A DNA stretch of 64,000 bases, from positions 124,001 through 188,000 of the forward strand of contig NZ_SMOG01000001.1 in NCBI RefSeq assembly GCF_004353895.1. The letters run 5' to 3'. Each line of letters opens with the position of its first letter. Within the stretch, counting starts at the first letter, position 1. The notes below the pieces were generated by a model that had not been told where the DNA came from, made no database searches, and was given only the letters and a program-made list of their open reading frames with translations. The translations under genes and the position numbers were made by a program. The stretch comes from Candidatus Syntrophosphaera thermopropionivorans (GTDB lineage: Bacteria > Cloacimonadota > Cloacimonadia > Cloacimonadales > Cloacimonadaceae). This document shows positions 25,019 to 34,144 of this stretch, one piece after another.

Positions 25019-27628
25019 ATGGCTAAGAAAATTGTCAATCCCAAAATTTCCCCAGTTGGGAAACAAGAGAAGAAAAAGATGGTAACTCAGCAAGAGGTAA
25101 AGAAAAAATTGCAGGAAAAAGGCAAACCCTCTTCTGTGCCAGTTAGTGTAATCGAACCTGGAGAGACTCTTTCTCAAAAGAAATGGCTGCCCTGGGTTTT
25201 GATGATATTTTTGTTTGTATTTGTTAGTCTGCTCTATTTTCCAGTAGCTTTTCAGCATATGGTTCCTCCAGCTTCGGATACAGCTCAATGGGAAGGAGCT
25301 GCACATCAGATAATAGAGTATAATAAGACCCACAAGGACCCTGCTCTCTGGACTCAGAGTATGTTTTCCGGGATGCCTTCTTATATGATATCTTTTCCCA
25401 ATCGCTATCCTTTTCTGGAAAACATCACCAGGATAACAGATAAGGTTATCAACTGGAGGATATTCCTGCTATTTGTAGGTGCTCTGGGAATGTTTTTATT
25501 GCTACGCTATCTCAAACTAGATATCTGGGCTTGTTTTTTAGGTGCCGTAGCCTTTATGTTTTCCTGCCACTGGATGGGATTATTGGAGATAGGACACAAT
25601 ACTAAATTCCGAGCTATAATGTATATTCCCTGGGTTATCTGGGCTTTAATTCATTTAAGGAAAAAGCCAGGGTTGCTTGGACTTGGATTCTTGAGCACAA
25701 CCTTGATTATGCAATTGCGAGAGAATCATCCGCAAATCACCTATTATTTATATCTATTTGTAGGATTGTATTGGATTTGGCAATTGATAGTAAGCCTTAA
25801 AGCTAAGGATTTAAAGAAATTCTGGCAATTTACTGGATTGCTTATTCTGGCATTTCTGATAACAGTTTTAGCGGTTATGAATCCCTATTTAAGCACTTGG
25901 GAATACAGTAAATATACCCCTCGTGGTAGTTCTGGGGGTCTGGAAACCAGCTATGCTCAGCAATGGAGCTTTCATCCTCTGGAAATCGTTACCTTGATTA
26001 TTCCTAATTTTTTTGGAGGTGTGAGTCCTGATTACTGGGGTTATATGCCCTTCACTCAGACTTATAACTATTTTGGTATTGTAGTCCTGGCTCTGGCAAT
26101 TATAGCTTTGTGTGGTAAAAAACATCGTAAAACAGCTACCTTTCTTGGAATCAGCTCTCTACTCTTTTTAATTATGTCTTTCGGTAGTGCTACACCCCAT
26201 CTCTCTAATCTATTTTTAAAATATCTACCTTATTTCAATAAATTCCGAGTACCCTCTATGATTCTGGTGATGGTTCAGATTCTGGCAGTAATTATGGCAG
26301 GACTGGGATTGGACACTATTTTAAGTTTGACGGAAGAGGAAAGAAAGCAATGGAGCAAAGGACTTTTCAAGGCTTTCTGGATTTGTGGAATAATCTTTCT
26401 ATTATGGTTGATTCTGGCTAAACCTATTTTTGGAGGGTTACCTTTTGCCAGTGCACAAGAAAAGCAACAGCTGGCAAAATACAATATGACTGAGATTCCT
26501 GCTGATATTCGTGCTACACGGCTTAATATGCTATATACCAGCGGAATATTGAGTCTACTACTATTAACTGTCAGTATTGGATTGGCATATCTTAAAACCG
26601 TGAAGAAATTGCCTCAAATGATTTTTGTGGTTCTGATGTCGGTAATTGTCTTTATTGACCTCTATACCTATACAGGTAAGTTTCTCAAAAAAGAGAATCT
26701 GCAACCTGTTCAGCAATATAAAGACCGCTTTGCAGCTCAGGATTATGATGAATATCTACTGGCTGATAATAGCAACTATCGGATTTATCCAATTGAACAA
26801 AATATTATCAGTGATGCACGTTTGCCTAAGACCACAGGAGAATGGGCATATCATCATCAAATAGTTACAGGTTATTCTGCTGCCAAACTGGCTCGTTATG
26901 ATGCTTTAATGAACTATCTGCAGGATAGCGTTAAAGGACCTGGTGAATGGCGTGATTATCTTATTGGAATTTTTAGCCCTGAAAAGGGAGAAATTCCACG
27001 AGAAAAACCAACAAATATAATGGATATGCTATCAGTTAAATATATGTTGCATCCTGAACACCTGCCCTATGATTCATTATTAGTTAATATCCATCCAGTC
27101 TTTGATGGAAGTGACAATGTGATTATATATAAAAATAATAGAGCTTTGCCTCGTGCCTGGTTTGTGAATAAAGTACAGAAAGTGGCTCCCGCAGATTCTA
27201 TCTTACCACTTTTGAGGGAAGAGACTTTTAATCCTCGTAATCTGGCTTATGTGGAAACAGATATTAAAGATGTGCAGGCTCCTGATTCCTGCAGCGTGGT
27301 TCAAACCGTTAATGAATTACATAAGCTGGCTTATGATGTTTATACTGATAAGCCTTCTTTCTTAGTGCTTAGCGAAGTTTATTATCCCGCTGGCTGGAAA
27401 GCAAAGTTAGACGATAAAGAGATTCCTATCTATCCAGCTAACTATATCCTTCGTGGATTGCAGATTCCAGCAGGTCAGCATAAACTGGAACTGGTTTTTG
27501 CTCCAGAATCCTATACTATCAGTATCAGATTGAGTTTGATAGGTTTGCTTGCGAGTTTATTAACTCTTATAGGTGGATTAATCTGGAATTATAACAGAAT
27601 TAACAAAGTTAAAGAGGAGAAAGTTTAA
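25019..27628 (+). CDS. YfhO-family multi-pass membrane protein (GT-C-like)
   Basis: 869 residues. A charged cytoplasmic N-terminus (about 55 residues, rich in Lys) precedes roughly twelve membrane helices, with an extracytoplasmic beta-rich domain (about residues 560-840) and a last helix near residue 840. The early loop PASDTAQWEGAAHQ fits the acidic first-loop pattern of GT-C enzymes. YfhO relatives take part in lipoteichoic-acid or lipoprotein glycosylation in Firmicutes; in FCB bacteria long versions are common and uncharacterised. GAGG lies five bases before the ATG. It begins a plus-strand run of four genes. Confidence 0.72.
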   Translation: MAKKIVNPKISPVGKQEKKKMVTQQEVKKKLQEKGKPSSVPVSVIEPGETLSQKKWLPWVLMIFLFVFVSLLYFPVAFQHMVPPASDTAQWEGAAHQIIEYNKTHKDPALWTQSMFSGMPSYMISFPNRYPFLENITRITDKVINWRIFLLFVGALGMFLLLRYLKLDIWACFLGAVAFMFSCHWMGLLEIGHNTKFRAIMYIPWVIWALIHLRKKPGLLGLGFLSTTLIMQLRENHPQITYYLYLFVGLYWIWQLIVSLKAKDLKKFWQFTGLLILAFLITVLAVMNPYLSTWEYSKYTPRGSSGGLETSYAQQWSFHPLEIVTLIIPNFFGGVSPDYWGYMPFTQTYNYFGIVVLALAIIALCGKKHRKTATFLGISSLLFLIMSFGSATPHLSNLFLKYLPYFNKFRVPSMILVMVQILAVIMAGLGLDTILSLTEEERKQWSKGLFKAFWICGIIFLLWLILAKPIFGGLPFASAQEKQQLAKYNMTEIPADIRATRLNMLYTSGILSLLLLTVSIGLAYLKTVKKLPQMIFVVLMSVIVFIDLYTYTGKFLKKENLQPVQQYKDRFAAQDYDEYLLADNSNYRIYPIEQNIISDARLPKTTGEWAYHHQIVTGYSAAKLARYDALMNYLQDSVKGPGEWRDYLIGIFSPEKGEIPREKPTNIMDMLSVKYMLHPEHLPYDSLLVNIHPVFDGSDNVIIYKNNRALPRAWFVNKVQKVAPADSILPLLREETFNPRNLAYVETDIKDVQAPDSCSVVQTVNELHKLAYDVYTDKPSFLVLSEVYYPAGWKAKLDDKEIPIYPANYILRGLQIPAGQHKLELVFAPESYTISIRLSLIGLLASLLTLIGGLIWNYNRINKVKEEKV

Positions 27629-27650
27629 AACTAAATAAAAACGGAATAAT

Positions 27651-28694
27651 ATGATAATAAATCAAAAAGAATATAAAAGTGTATGGTGGGAACATAATCG
27701 TTTGTATGCGATTGACCAGAACAAACTTCCCTGGGAACTTTCCATTGTAGAATTCACAGATTACCTCCAGGTGGCTCAAGCCATAAAAGATATGACCGTT
27801 AGAGGAGCTCCTGCCATTGGAACTGCAGCAGCTTTTGCTATGGCTTTAGCGGCGCAAGTTGCACCCGAGGATAGATTTCGTGTTTCTCTTAGAGAAGCGA
27901 GAAAACATCTTTTAGAAACTCGTCCCACCGCAGTGGATTTGCTTAATGGGGTAAACTATGTTTATGAACAGACCATAAAGTTTATTCCAGATATAAAGCA
28001 TTGTCGGCAAGTTGCCATACTTGCAGCCCAGGAATTTGCCAGACACAGTGAAGAGGATTGTCGCACGATAGGCGAAATTGGAAGTGCGATAATTCAGGAC
28101 CAGTCAAGAATCCTAACTCATTGTAATGCAGGGGCATTAGCCACTGTGGATTGGGGAACAGCTCTTGCTGCTATTCGTTTTGCTCATCGTCAGGGTAAAA
28201 AGATTTTTGTTTATGTGAGTGAGACTCGTCCTCGTTTTCAGGGTGCACTTCTCACAGCTTTTGAATTGGAACAAGAAGGAATCCCTCATTCTATCATTCC
28301 GGATAGTGCTTGTGGCTTCTATTTCTGGAAGAAAGAGATTGATTTAGTGATTACTGGTGCTGATCGTGTTTGTTTAAATGGAGATGTGGCAAATAAGGTT
28401 GGAACCTATGAAAAAGCAGTTCTGGCAAGATATCACAGAGTGCCCTTTTATGTGGCTGCTCCACTTTCCACTTTTGACCTTGGGTGCATTCGGGGCAAAG
28501 ATATACCTATAGAATTCCGCAGCGAAGAAGAAGTGAAACAGTTCGCTGGTGTTCCGACAGCTAATCCTTCATCTCCTGCTTTGAATCCAGCTTTTGATAT
28601 CACACCGGCAAAACTTATAACTGGAATTATTACTCCTCAGGGCATTTTTCCTGCTTCTGAAGCAGCTCAAAAGGTGCAAAAATACTATGAATAA
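27651..28694 (+). CDS. mtnA: S-methyl-5-thioribose-1-phosphate isomerase
   Basis: 347 residues. TVRGAPAIGTAAAF near residue 45, the catalytic Cys in THCNAGALAT (about residue 163) and the catalytic Asp in TGADRVCLNGDVANKVGTY match MtnA rather than the eIF2B regulators. It converts methylthioribose-1-phosphate to methylthioribulose-1-phosphate; some homologues accept 5-deoxyribose-1-phosphate. The gene overlaps mtaD by eight bases, which points to a shared salvage route. Downstream MtnB-type enzymes are not in the window. Confidence 0.94.
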   Translation: MIINQKEYKSVWWEHNRLYAIDQNKLPWELSIVEFTDYLQVAQAIKDMTVRGAPAIGTAAAFAMALAAQVAPEDRFRVSLREARKHLLETRPTAVDLLNGVNYVYEQTIKFIPDIKHCRQVAILAAQEFARHSEEDCRTIGEIGSAIIQDQSRILTHCNAGALATVDWGTALAAIRFAHRQGKKIFVYVSETRPRFQGALLTAFELEQEGIPHSIIPDSACGFYFWKKEIDLVITGADRVCLNGDVANKVGTYEKAVLARYHRVPFYVAAPLSTFDLGCIRGKDIPIEFRSEEEVKQFAGVPTANPSSPALNPAFDITPAKLITGIITPQGIFPASEAAQKVQKYYE

Positions 28695-30009
28695 AGAGAT
28701 TGATTTAATCGTAAAGGGTGGCATTATCCTTTGTATGGATGAGGAGATGAGGAATCTGGAAAATTACCAGATTGCAATTGATGAAGGCAAGATTATTGAC
28801 ATCTATCCAGCAGAAAGCAAGGAATATATTGCTACTAAAACTCTGGATGCATCGGATTGCATTGTGATGCCTGGTTTGATTAATGCACATACTCATCTTC
28901 CAATGACCTATTTTCGCGGTTTAGCGGATGACCTTCCTCTGGAAATCTGGTTAAATCATTATATCTGGCCACTTGAAGCAAAGATTCTAAATAGAAACTT
29001 CATCTATAATGCCTCGCTTCATGGAGCAGCAGAAATGCTGAAAAATGGCATAACCCAGATTCACGATATGTATTTTGATATGCTGGCTATAGCTGATGCC
29101 TGTACTAAAGTGGGTTTGCGTGCTATTATTGGCGAGGCACTTTTAGATGGGAATAACAGTTCTCCAGAAAGGTTTAATGAACTTGGAAATAAGATGCTGG
29201 AATTGAAACAACGCTATAAGGATAATCCCTATGTGGATTTTAATCTGGCACCTCATTCCATCTATGGTTGCAGTCGTCAAACGCTGGAGAAATGTGCTCA
29301 GGTAGCAGCTGATACAGGAATATTATTGCATATGCATCTTTCCGAAACAAAATCAGAGGTAGAACAATGTATCAAAGAACACGGATTGAGACCAGTTTTT
29401 TATCTAAAGGATATAGGAATCCTTGATTTACCAGCGGTTTATGCTCATGGAGTCTGGATAGATGAAGAAGAAATTGAGCTACTATCAGAGGTTCCTGCTT
29501 CTATTGCTATCTGTACGGAAAGTAATCTCAAACTTGCTTCTGGCATTCTTCCTTTGGCTGCTTATAGAAAGTATAAGGTAAATCTTTGCTTTGCTACTGA
29601 TGGAGTTGCCTCTAACAATAATCTGGATATCCTGTCAGAAATGGATGTTACCGCTAAGTTGCATAAAGTGATAAATAATGATCCTGCTTTTCTTCCAGCA
29701 GTGGATATTGTGAGAATGGCAACTTGTGATGCAGCCAAAGCTCTTGGTATTTCCCATAAACGTGGTTCCCTGGAAATTGGTAAAGATGCAGATATTTGTA
29801 TCCTTAGTCTTTCCGAACTGGAAAGTCAGCCACTATATAATCCCTATTCTCATATTGTCTATGCTCTCAGTTCAAGGAATGTGCGAGATGTTGTCGTTAA
29901 TGGCAAAATTGTGCTGGAAAATGGGAAGCTTATGCAAGAGGATGAATCTGCTCTTATTGCTACCGCTAAACAACAAAAAGAATATATTCTTCAGCAATTA
30001 GCAAATTGA
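28687..30009 (+). CDS. mtaD: 5-methylthioadenosine/S-adenosylhomocysteine deaminase
   Basis: 440 residues, amidohydrolase superfamily. Metal ligands are visible in MPGLINAHTHLPM, LHMHLSETKSE, YAHGVWI and ATDGVASNNNLD. The PMTYFRGLADDLPLEIWL segment is characteristic of MTA/SAH deaminases. It would deaminate methylthioadenosine, S-adenosylhomocysteine or 5'-deoxyadenosine to the inosine forms. Its overlap with mtnA suggests that an inosine-type phosphorylase then yields the sugar phosphate for MtnA. Its end overlaps the smpB start (TTGA). Confidence 0.9.
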   Translation: MNKEIDLIVKGGIILCMDEEMRNLENYQIAIDEGKIIDIYPAESKEYIATKTLDASDCIVMPGLINAHTHLPMTYFRGLADDLPLEIWLNHYIWPLEAKILNRNFIYNASLHGAAEMLKNGITQIHDMYFDMLAIADACTKVGLRAIIGEALLDGNNSSPERFNELGNKMLELKQRYKDNPYVDFNLAPHSIYGCSRQTLEKCAQVAADTGILLHMHLSETKSEVEQCIKEHGLRPVFYLKDIGILDLPAVYAHGVWIDEEEIELLSEVPASIAICTESNLKLASGILPLAAYRKYKVNLCFATDGVASNNNLDILSEMDVTAKLHKVINNDPAFLPAVDIVRMATCDAAKALGISHKRGSLEIGKDADICILSLSELESQPLYNPYSHIVYALSSRNVRDVVVNGKIVLENGKLMQEDESALIATAKQQKEYILQQLAN

Positions 30010-30437
30010 AATCAATTAAAAATAGAAGAGCTGAACACGACTATTATATCCTGCAGAAAATAGAAGCGGGAATAGTACTGACTGGAAGTGAAATAAAATC
30101 CATCCGGGCAGGAAATGTCAATTTTCGCGATAGCTATGCCAAAATTGAAGATGGAGAATGCTGGCTTTACAACCTTCATATCAGTCCCTGGGGAAAATCT
30201 GCCCATTTTGTTCCGGATCCCAGTCGCAAACGCAAACTATTACTTCATAAAAGAGAAATTATCAGGTTAAAATCTAAAGTTGAAGAACAAGGTATGACCT
30301 TAATCCCTCTGGAACTCAAAATCAATGAAAAAGGGCTCTGTAAGGTTATTCTGGCTCTGGCAAAAGGGAAAAAGATTTATGACAAACGAGAATCCCTTCG
30401 CAGAGAAGCCATTGAAAGAGATAGAGAAAGAGGATAA
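30006..30437 (+). CDS. smpB: SsrA-binding protein SmpB
   Basis: 143 residues with NRRAEHDYYILQKIEAGIVLTGSEIKSIR, the canonical SmpB start, and the C-terminal KGKKIYDKRESLRREAIERD tail that enters the mRNA channel. It delivers tmRNA to stalled ribosomes. Translation starts at TTG overlapping the mtaD stop (TTGA); no ATG is available before the conserved region. I did not see a tmRNA gene in the window. Confidence 0.96.
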   Translation: MKSIKNRRAEHDYYILQKIEAGIVLTGSEIKSIRAGNVNFRDSYAKIEDGECWLYNLHISPWGKSAHFVPDPSRKRKLLLHKREIIRLKSKVEEQGMTLIPLELKINEKGLCKVILALAKGKKIYDKRESLRREAIERDRERG

Positions 30438-30448
30438 TAAAAAATCAT

Positions 30449-32485
30449 TTACCATCCTTCATCCAGAGGTATATTTAATTCTTCCGTACCAGGGAGAATA
30501 AATCTACCGTTTCGGATGATATCAGTGCGAGTTCCATCGTAACCAATTGCAGTAATAGAATCCAGCATTTCATAGGGTAGGGTGATATCTATATGTTTAT
30601 TGGTGTAAGCATTTATAGGGTCTTCTTTTCTGGTAGTACTTTTTTCATTTTCTACAGCAATCATAGATTTACCGTTTAAAAAATTGATATGAGGAGCCTC
30701 TTCTTCATGGCTGAAGCAGGTATCTCCAATGGCAAAATGAGGTCCCATCTTTTCTATGATAAGGATAGGAAGGCGAGAAATAATATTGTATTTACGAGCC
30801 ATTTGATAAGCTGTGGTATTAGTGCCGATAGCAAATTCGCCCAGAGGTAAAGTCTGATGTGGTAGGAGGAGATTTTGGTAGATATATCTTTTACTTTCTT
30901 CAGGATCAGGAAAGTTGGTGCAGGAATAATCTTTAATCCAGCCATCTTCAAATTGAATTTTTAGATTGAAAAAGCGAAGGTTCTGCAGGTAAATATCTTC
31001 TACAAAGAGTGTACCATTAGTGCCTTTAAGTAATGGAGAAGTGAAGACTTCACCTACAGGAATATTAACATCTGCTACACAGTTTTCAAACTTAGTTTGA
31101 TGTTCAGAATCGGATAAGGGATGTAATTTAACTATAATATTGGTTTCATTTCCTGGTTTACCCTTAACATAGACAGCATCAGCATTATCCAGCACATCTA
31201 TTATCTTTTGTTGGATGAGAGCATATTTATGACTATCCAGCGTATTGATTTTTACCGTATCGGCAAAGATTTCAGGGAATTGAGGTCCAATTTCGGGAGA
31301 TGGGAAAGCTATAATGGTAAAACTTGTTTCATCGGGATGATAATACTTCATATAGAGAAAGGAATTTTTACTGCTCAGTTCCCTATAAAGCTGTTCCTGC
31401 TCAGGACTTAATTGAATAGTAGAAGATTTGATTTCAGGAGTGAATGGAAGCTCACCAAAAAGTTCAACATAGACAGGTCCCGCTTGGTCAATAATGAGGT
31501 TTTTTAGATCTTCCAGGATATCTTCTGCAATTTTGAGGCTTTCATCCACATAGGAACGGTCAAGCAGTAGTGCAATATCAAAACGATGGTCATAGTTGTA
31601 TTGACGATTAGCACCTTTAGTATAAGGTTGAGTGACTAAAGGGATAAAATTAAGCCTTTTTAATTCTTCTATCAAAAGCTTCCCAAGGCGTTCCATACCA
31701 CAAGGAATAACCAGATTTACATATTTCTTGAGCGAATAATCTTTTTTGGCACGAATAAAACCATCTATCCAGCACTGAATTATATATTTTGCCAGCTTAT
31801 CCAGTTCCTCTGAGGGATATTGAGTCATAAAATCTGCGAGGGCAAACTCATTATCACTGATATAATTTCCATAACGGAAAAGATAGCGAAGATCATTTAA
31901 ATCCGAAGTTTCTATAATATTACGGAAAAGGTCAACCTCAGGAGAGAGTCTCAGTAGATTTTGAAGAGCAGATTTTAAATACATATTGGTTAAACGGGCA
32001 GAGAGATATACCTTTTTCCAGTCATCAAAATTGGCATTATTAGAAGAGGCTAAATCATAAAGAGTTAAGAATAAATGTAAATCTTCATCCAGTTGGAGGT
32101 AGTTATCAAACAAGAGATATGTGCGTGTATTGCGATATTGAGTGTAAATAGCAGAAAGTAACTGTCCCATATCTTTACCATATAGATTTACTGTGTAATC
32201 TGGATTAGCCAAGCTTCTCTGATAACCTTCTGGTTTGATGGGGGCGAAATAATCAGCATTGAGTGTTTGTAGCAATTCTATAGGTGTAGATTTAAATTCT
32301 GGGTCTTCCGAAATTATTTTCCCGAACTCATATCCTTGAAGAAAAATATCCCGAGAGGCATTAAAAAATTCTTTAAAAGGAAAATCTTCAGGTATAGTTA
32401 AAGCTTCCAGTTGAGTTTTTTTACTTTCCCACTTAGGTTTATAGCTTTGCAATTGTGACTTAATTTGTTCATAATTAAGGCTCAT
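30449..32485 (-). CDS. M29-type metallo-aminopeptidase with long N-terminal region
   Basis: 678 residues. The C-terminal half carries the M29 (AmpS/AmpT/PepS) landmarks in order: Glu479 in PVGEVFTSP, Glu550 in LGEFAIGTN, His583 in EKMGPHFAIGDTC, and His631/Asp633 in NKHIDITLP, then the DGTRTDIIRNGRF tail. These are the two-metal ligands of the family. Typical M29 enzymes have about 410 residues, so there are roughly 260 extra residues at the N-terminus, helical and without a recognised domain. No signal peptide, so cytoplasmic; it would trim N-terminal residues from peptides. Last gene of the add-gmhA-endonuclease run; convergent with smpB. Confidence 0.75.
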   Translation of the reverse strand: MSLNYEQIKSQLQSYKPKWESKKTQLEALTIPEDFPFKEFFNASRDIFLQGYEFGKIISEDPEFKSTPIELLQTLNADYFAPIKPEGYQRSLANPDYTVNLYGKDMGQLLSAIYTQYRNTRTYLLFDNYLQLDEDLHLFLTLYDLASSNNANFDDWKKVYLSARLTNMYLKSALQNLLRLSPEVDLFRNIIETSDLNDLRYLFRYGNYISDNEFALADFMTQYPSEELDKLAKYIIQCWIDGFIRAKKDYSLKKYVNLVIPCGMERLGKLLIEELKRLNFIPLVTQPYTKGANRQYNYDHRFDIALLLDRSYVDESLKIAEDILEDLKNLIIDQAGPVYVELFGELPFTPEIKSSTIQLSPEQEQLYRELSSKNSFLYMKYYHPDETSFTIIAFPSPEIGPQFPEIFADTVKINTLDSHKYALIQQKIIDVLDNADAVYVKGKPGNETNIIVKLHPLSDSEHQTKFENCVADVNIPVGEVFTSPLLKGTNGTLFVEDIYLQNLRFFNLKIQFEDGWIKDYSCTNFPDPEESKRYIYQNLLLPHQTLPLGEFAIGTNTTAYQMARKYNIISRLPILIIEKMGPHFAIGDTCFSHEEEAPHINFLNGKSMIAVENEKSTTRKEDPINAYTNKHIDITLPYEMLDSITAIGYDGTRTDIIRNGRFILPGTEELNIPLDEGW

Positions 32486-32515
32486 AATTTATCCTTTTTC
32501 GCAGTAGAGAGATAA

Positions 32516-33550
32516 TCAATTAAAAAGAACTTTAGCAGTGATAGTCTCTCCACCGCTTTTAATATTTATCAAATAAATCCCGGAAGGGACTTTTGTCCCG
32601 GAAGAGTTTGTGCCATCCCAGATTATTTCCGTAGAACCAGAGAGAAGAGTCTGATTCCAGGTGCGGATTTTTTGACCTTTAAGATTATAGATAGAGATTT
32701 CTGCCTTACCAACATCCTGACTCTTGATATTTATAACTGCAGTATTATGAAAGGGATTGGGTGAGATAGAGCTAAGGGAGAGGTAAGATGGGGGTGAAGT
32801 TATTGTCTCATCGGTAATTGGAGTACTCCAGATACGGTCTACAAATTCTGGATGGTCAACATAGGGATTACGATTATTTTGAAATTCATAGATGGCGTTA
32901 TTACGTGCAATTTCCGCTGCATCTGGAGGGTCTTGAGTATTCCAGACAACTAAATCGGGTATCATATTTACATTTTGCTGAGTAAGAGTATCATAATAAC
33001 GGGTATTAAAATATAAGAGAGCACGTGCCACATTTCCCTTGGATTCATCAGCAGGTTCAAAAACGGTATAACCATTGGCACTAAGACCACGATAGCTTTG
33101 CCACGGAGTATATGAATAATAAACATTGGCAGAATTATGATTAGCAACAGTGAAAAGAGGGTAATTACTACGGGCACTATTGACATTGGAATCAGAAGGG
33201 AAAAGATGATGAAGGTCAGAACGACGCACTGGATCATTCTCAACTCCAAACCAGCTTTGGGCATAAATGTGTTCTGTATTTGGATTAGTTGAACCAGTGT
33301 AGTTATATCCTACATAAAAGGATTGGCCAGTATAGATACAGGTTACATAGCCATTAACATTATCCAATTGCTGGAAAAGAAAAGCTTTAGAACCATTATA
33401 ACTATTATTGGTATTGGTAGATATGAGTGAATGTAAAGCTGTATAAAGAGTTTGTCCGGTGAGATCAATCACAGAATCGTAATAATTTCCCTGAGCAAAA
33501 CAGAAGATACTCAGTGAAATTAAAATAAGAGTAAAGATTATTTTTTGCAT
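32516..33550 (-). CDS. Secreted endonuclease I-family nuclease with C-terminal FlgD/T9SS-like sorting module
   Basis: 344 residues: signal peptide (about 19 residues, ending FAQ), an EndA/NucM nuclease domain with NTEHIYAQSWF (catalytic His) and DLHHLFPSDSNVNSARSNYP (metal ligands and Asn), then a C-terminal module from about residue 265 beginning SPNPFHNTAVI and ending in a WDGTNSSGTKVPSGIYLI pattern typical of FlgD-like/type-A sorting domains. It would degrade extracellular nucleic acid, either cell-attached or released. Fits nucleotide scavenging together with the secreted 5'-nucleotidase. Thirteen bases follow the gmhA stop. Confidence 0.88.
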   Translation of the reverse strand: MQKIIFTLILISLSIFCFAQGNYYDSVIDLTGQTLYTALHSLISTNTNNSYNGSKAFLFQQLDNVNGYVTCIYTGQSFYVGYNYTGSTNPNTEHIYAQSWFGVENDPVRRSDLHHLFPSDSNVNSARSNYPLFTVANHNSANVYYSYTPWQSYRGLSANGYTVFEPADESKGNVARALLYFNTRYYDTLTQQNVNMIPDLVVWNTQDPPDAAEIARNNAIYEFQNNRNPYVDHPEFVDRIWSTPITDETITSPPSYLSLSSISPNPFHNTAVINIKSQDVGKAEISIYNLKGQKIRTWNQTLLSGSTEIIWDGTNSSGTKVPSGIYLINIKSGGETITAKVLFN

Positions 33551-33563
33551 TATGTACCTTTAG

Positions 33564-34142
33564 TTAAATGTAGGCAAAAAGCCTATTTTCTATGTTTTCT
33601 AATAAGATATGGATTATCATTGTATGAATTTCCTGCACTCTATCTGTGGCAAAAGAGGGAACGATAAGTTCAAAATCACAGGTTCCGGCAATTTTTCCTC
33701 CATTTCCACCTAATAAAGCAACAGTGAAGCAATCAAGACTTAGAGCCTTTTGAACACCTTTGATGACATTGAGAGAATTACCGCTGGTGGAAATTCCTAC
33801 CACAATATCTCCTGCTTGGGCATAAGCTTCCACTCCTCGAGCGAAAATTTCTTCAAATCCGAAATCATTGGCTACACAAGTGATAAAAGAAGGATCAGAT
33901 AAGGCAATGGCGGGAAGAGCTTTACGATTTTGGCGAAAATGTCCAGCCAGTTCTTCGGCAAAATGCATAGCATCGCACATAGAACCGCCATTTCCAAAGA
34001 TAATCACTTTATTATCTCTCTCAAATGCTTCAGCTATCAGGTCTGCAATCTTATCTATGGTTTCTAAGTTGTGGTTATTGGTAATAAAAGCTTGCAAAGT
34101 CTTTTCGGCTTCGGTAAAAGATTTCTGGATAAGGTCAAACAT
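33564..34142 (-). CDS. gmhA: Phosphoheptose isomerase-like SIS-domain protein
   Basis: 192 residues, one SIS domain. FGNGGSMCDAMHFAEELAGHF matches GmhA (GNGGSxxDAxHxAxEL), with a downstream ISTSGNS phosphosugar loop. GmhA converts sedoheptulose 7-phosphate to D-glycero-D-manno-heptose 7-phosphate for LPS inner core, matching kdsB in this window. DiaA-type SIS proteins are similar in length, so the alternative cannot be fully excluded. Two bases after the add stop. Confidence 0.85.
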   Translation of the reverse strand: MFDLIQKSFTEAEKTLQAFITNNHNLETIDKIADLIAEAFERDNKVIIFGNGGSMCDAMHFAEELAGHFRQNRKALPAIALSDPSFITCVANDFGFEEIFARGVEAYAQAGDIVVGISTSGNSLNVIKGVQKALSLDCFTVALLGGNGGKIAGTCDFELIVPSFATDRVQEIHTMIIHILLENIENRLFAYI

Positions 34143-34144
34143 AG

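Noticed and set aside
30438-30448. Possible tmRNA or small RNA next to smpB
   Set aside because: Only 11 bases separate smpB from the convergent aminopeptidase gene; no tmRNA-like acceptor ends were seen in the window.
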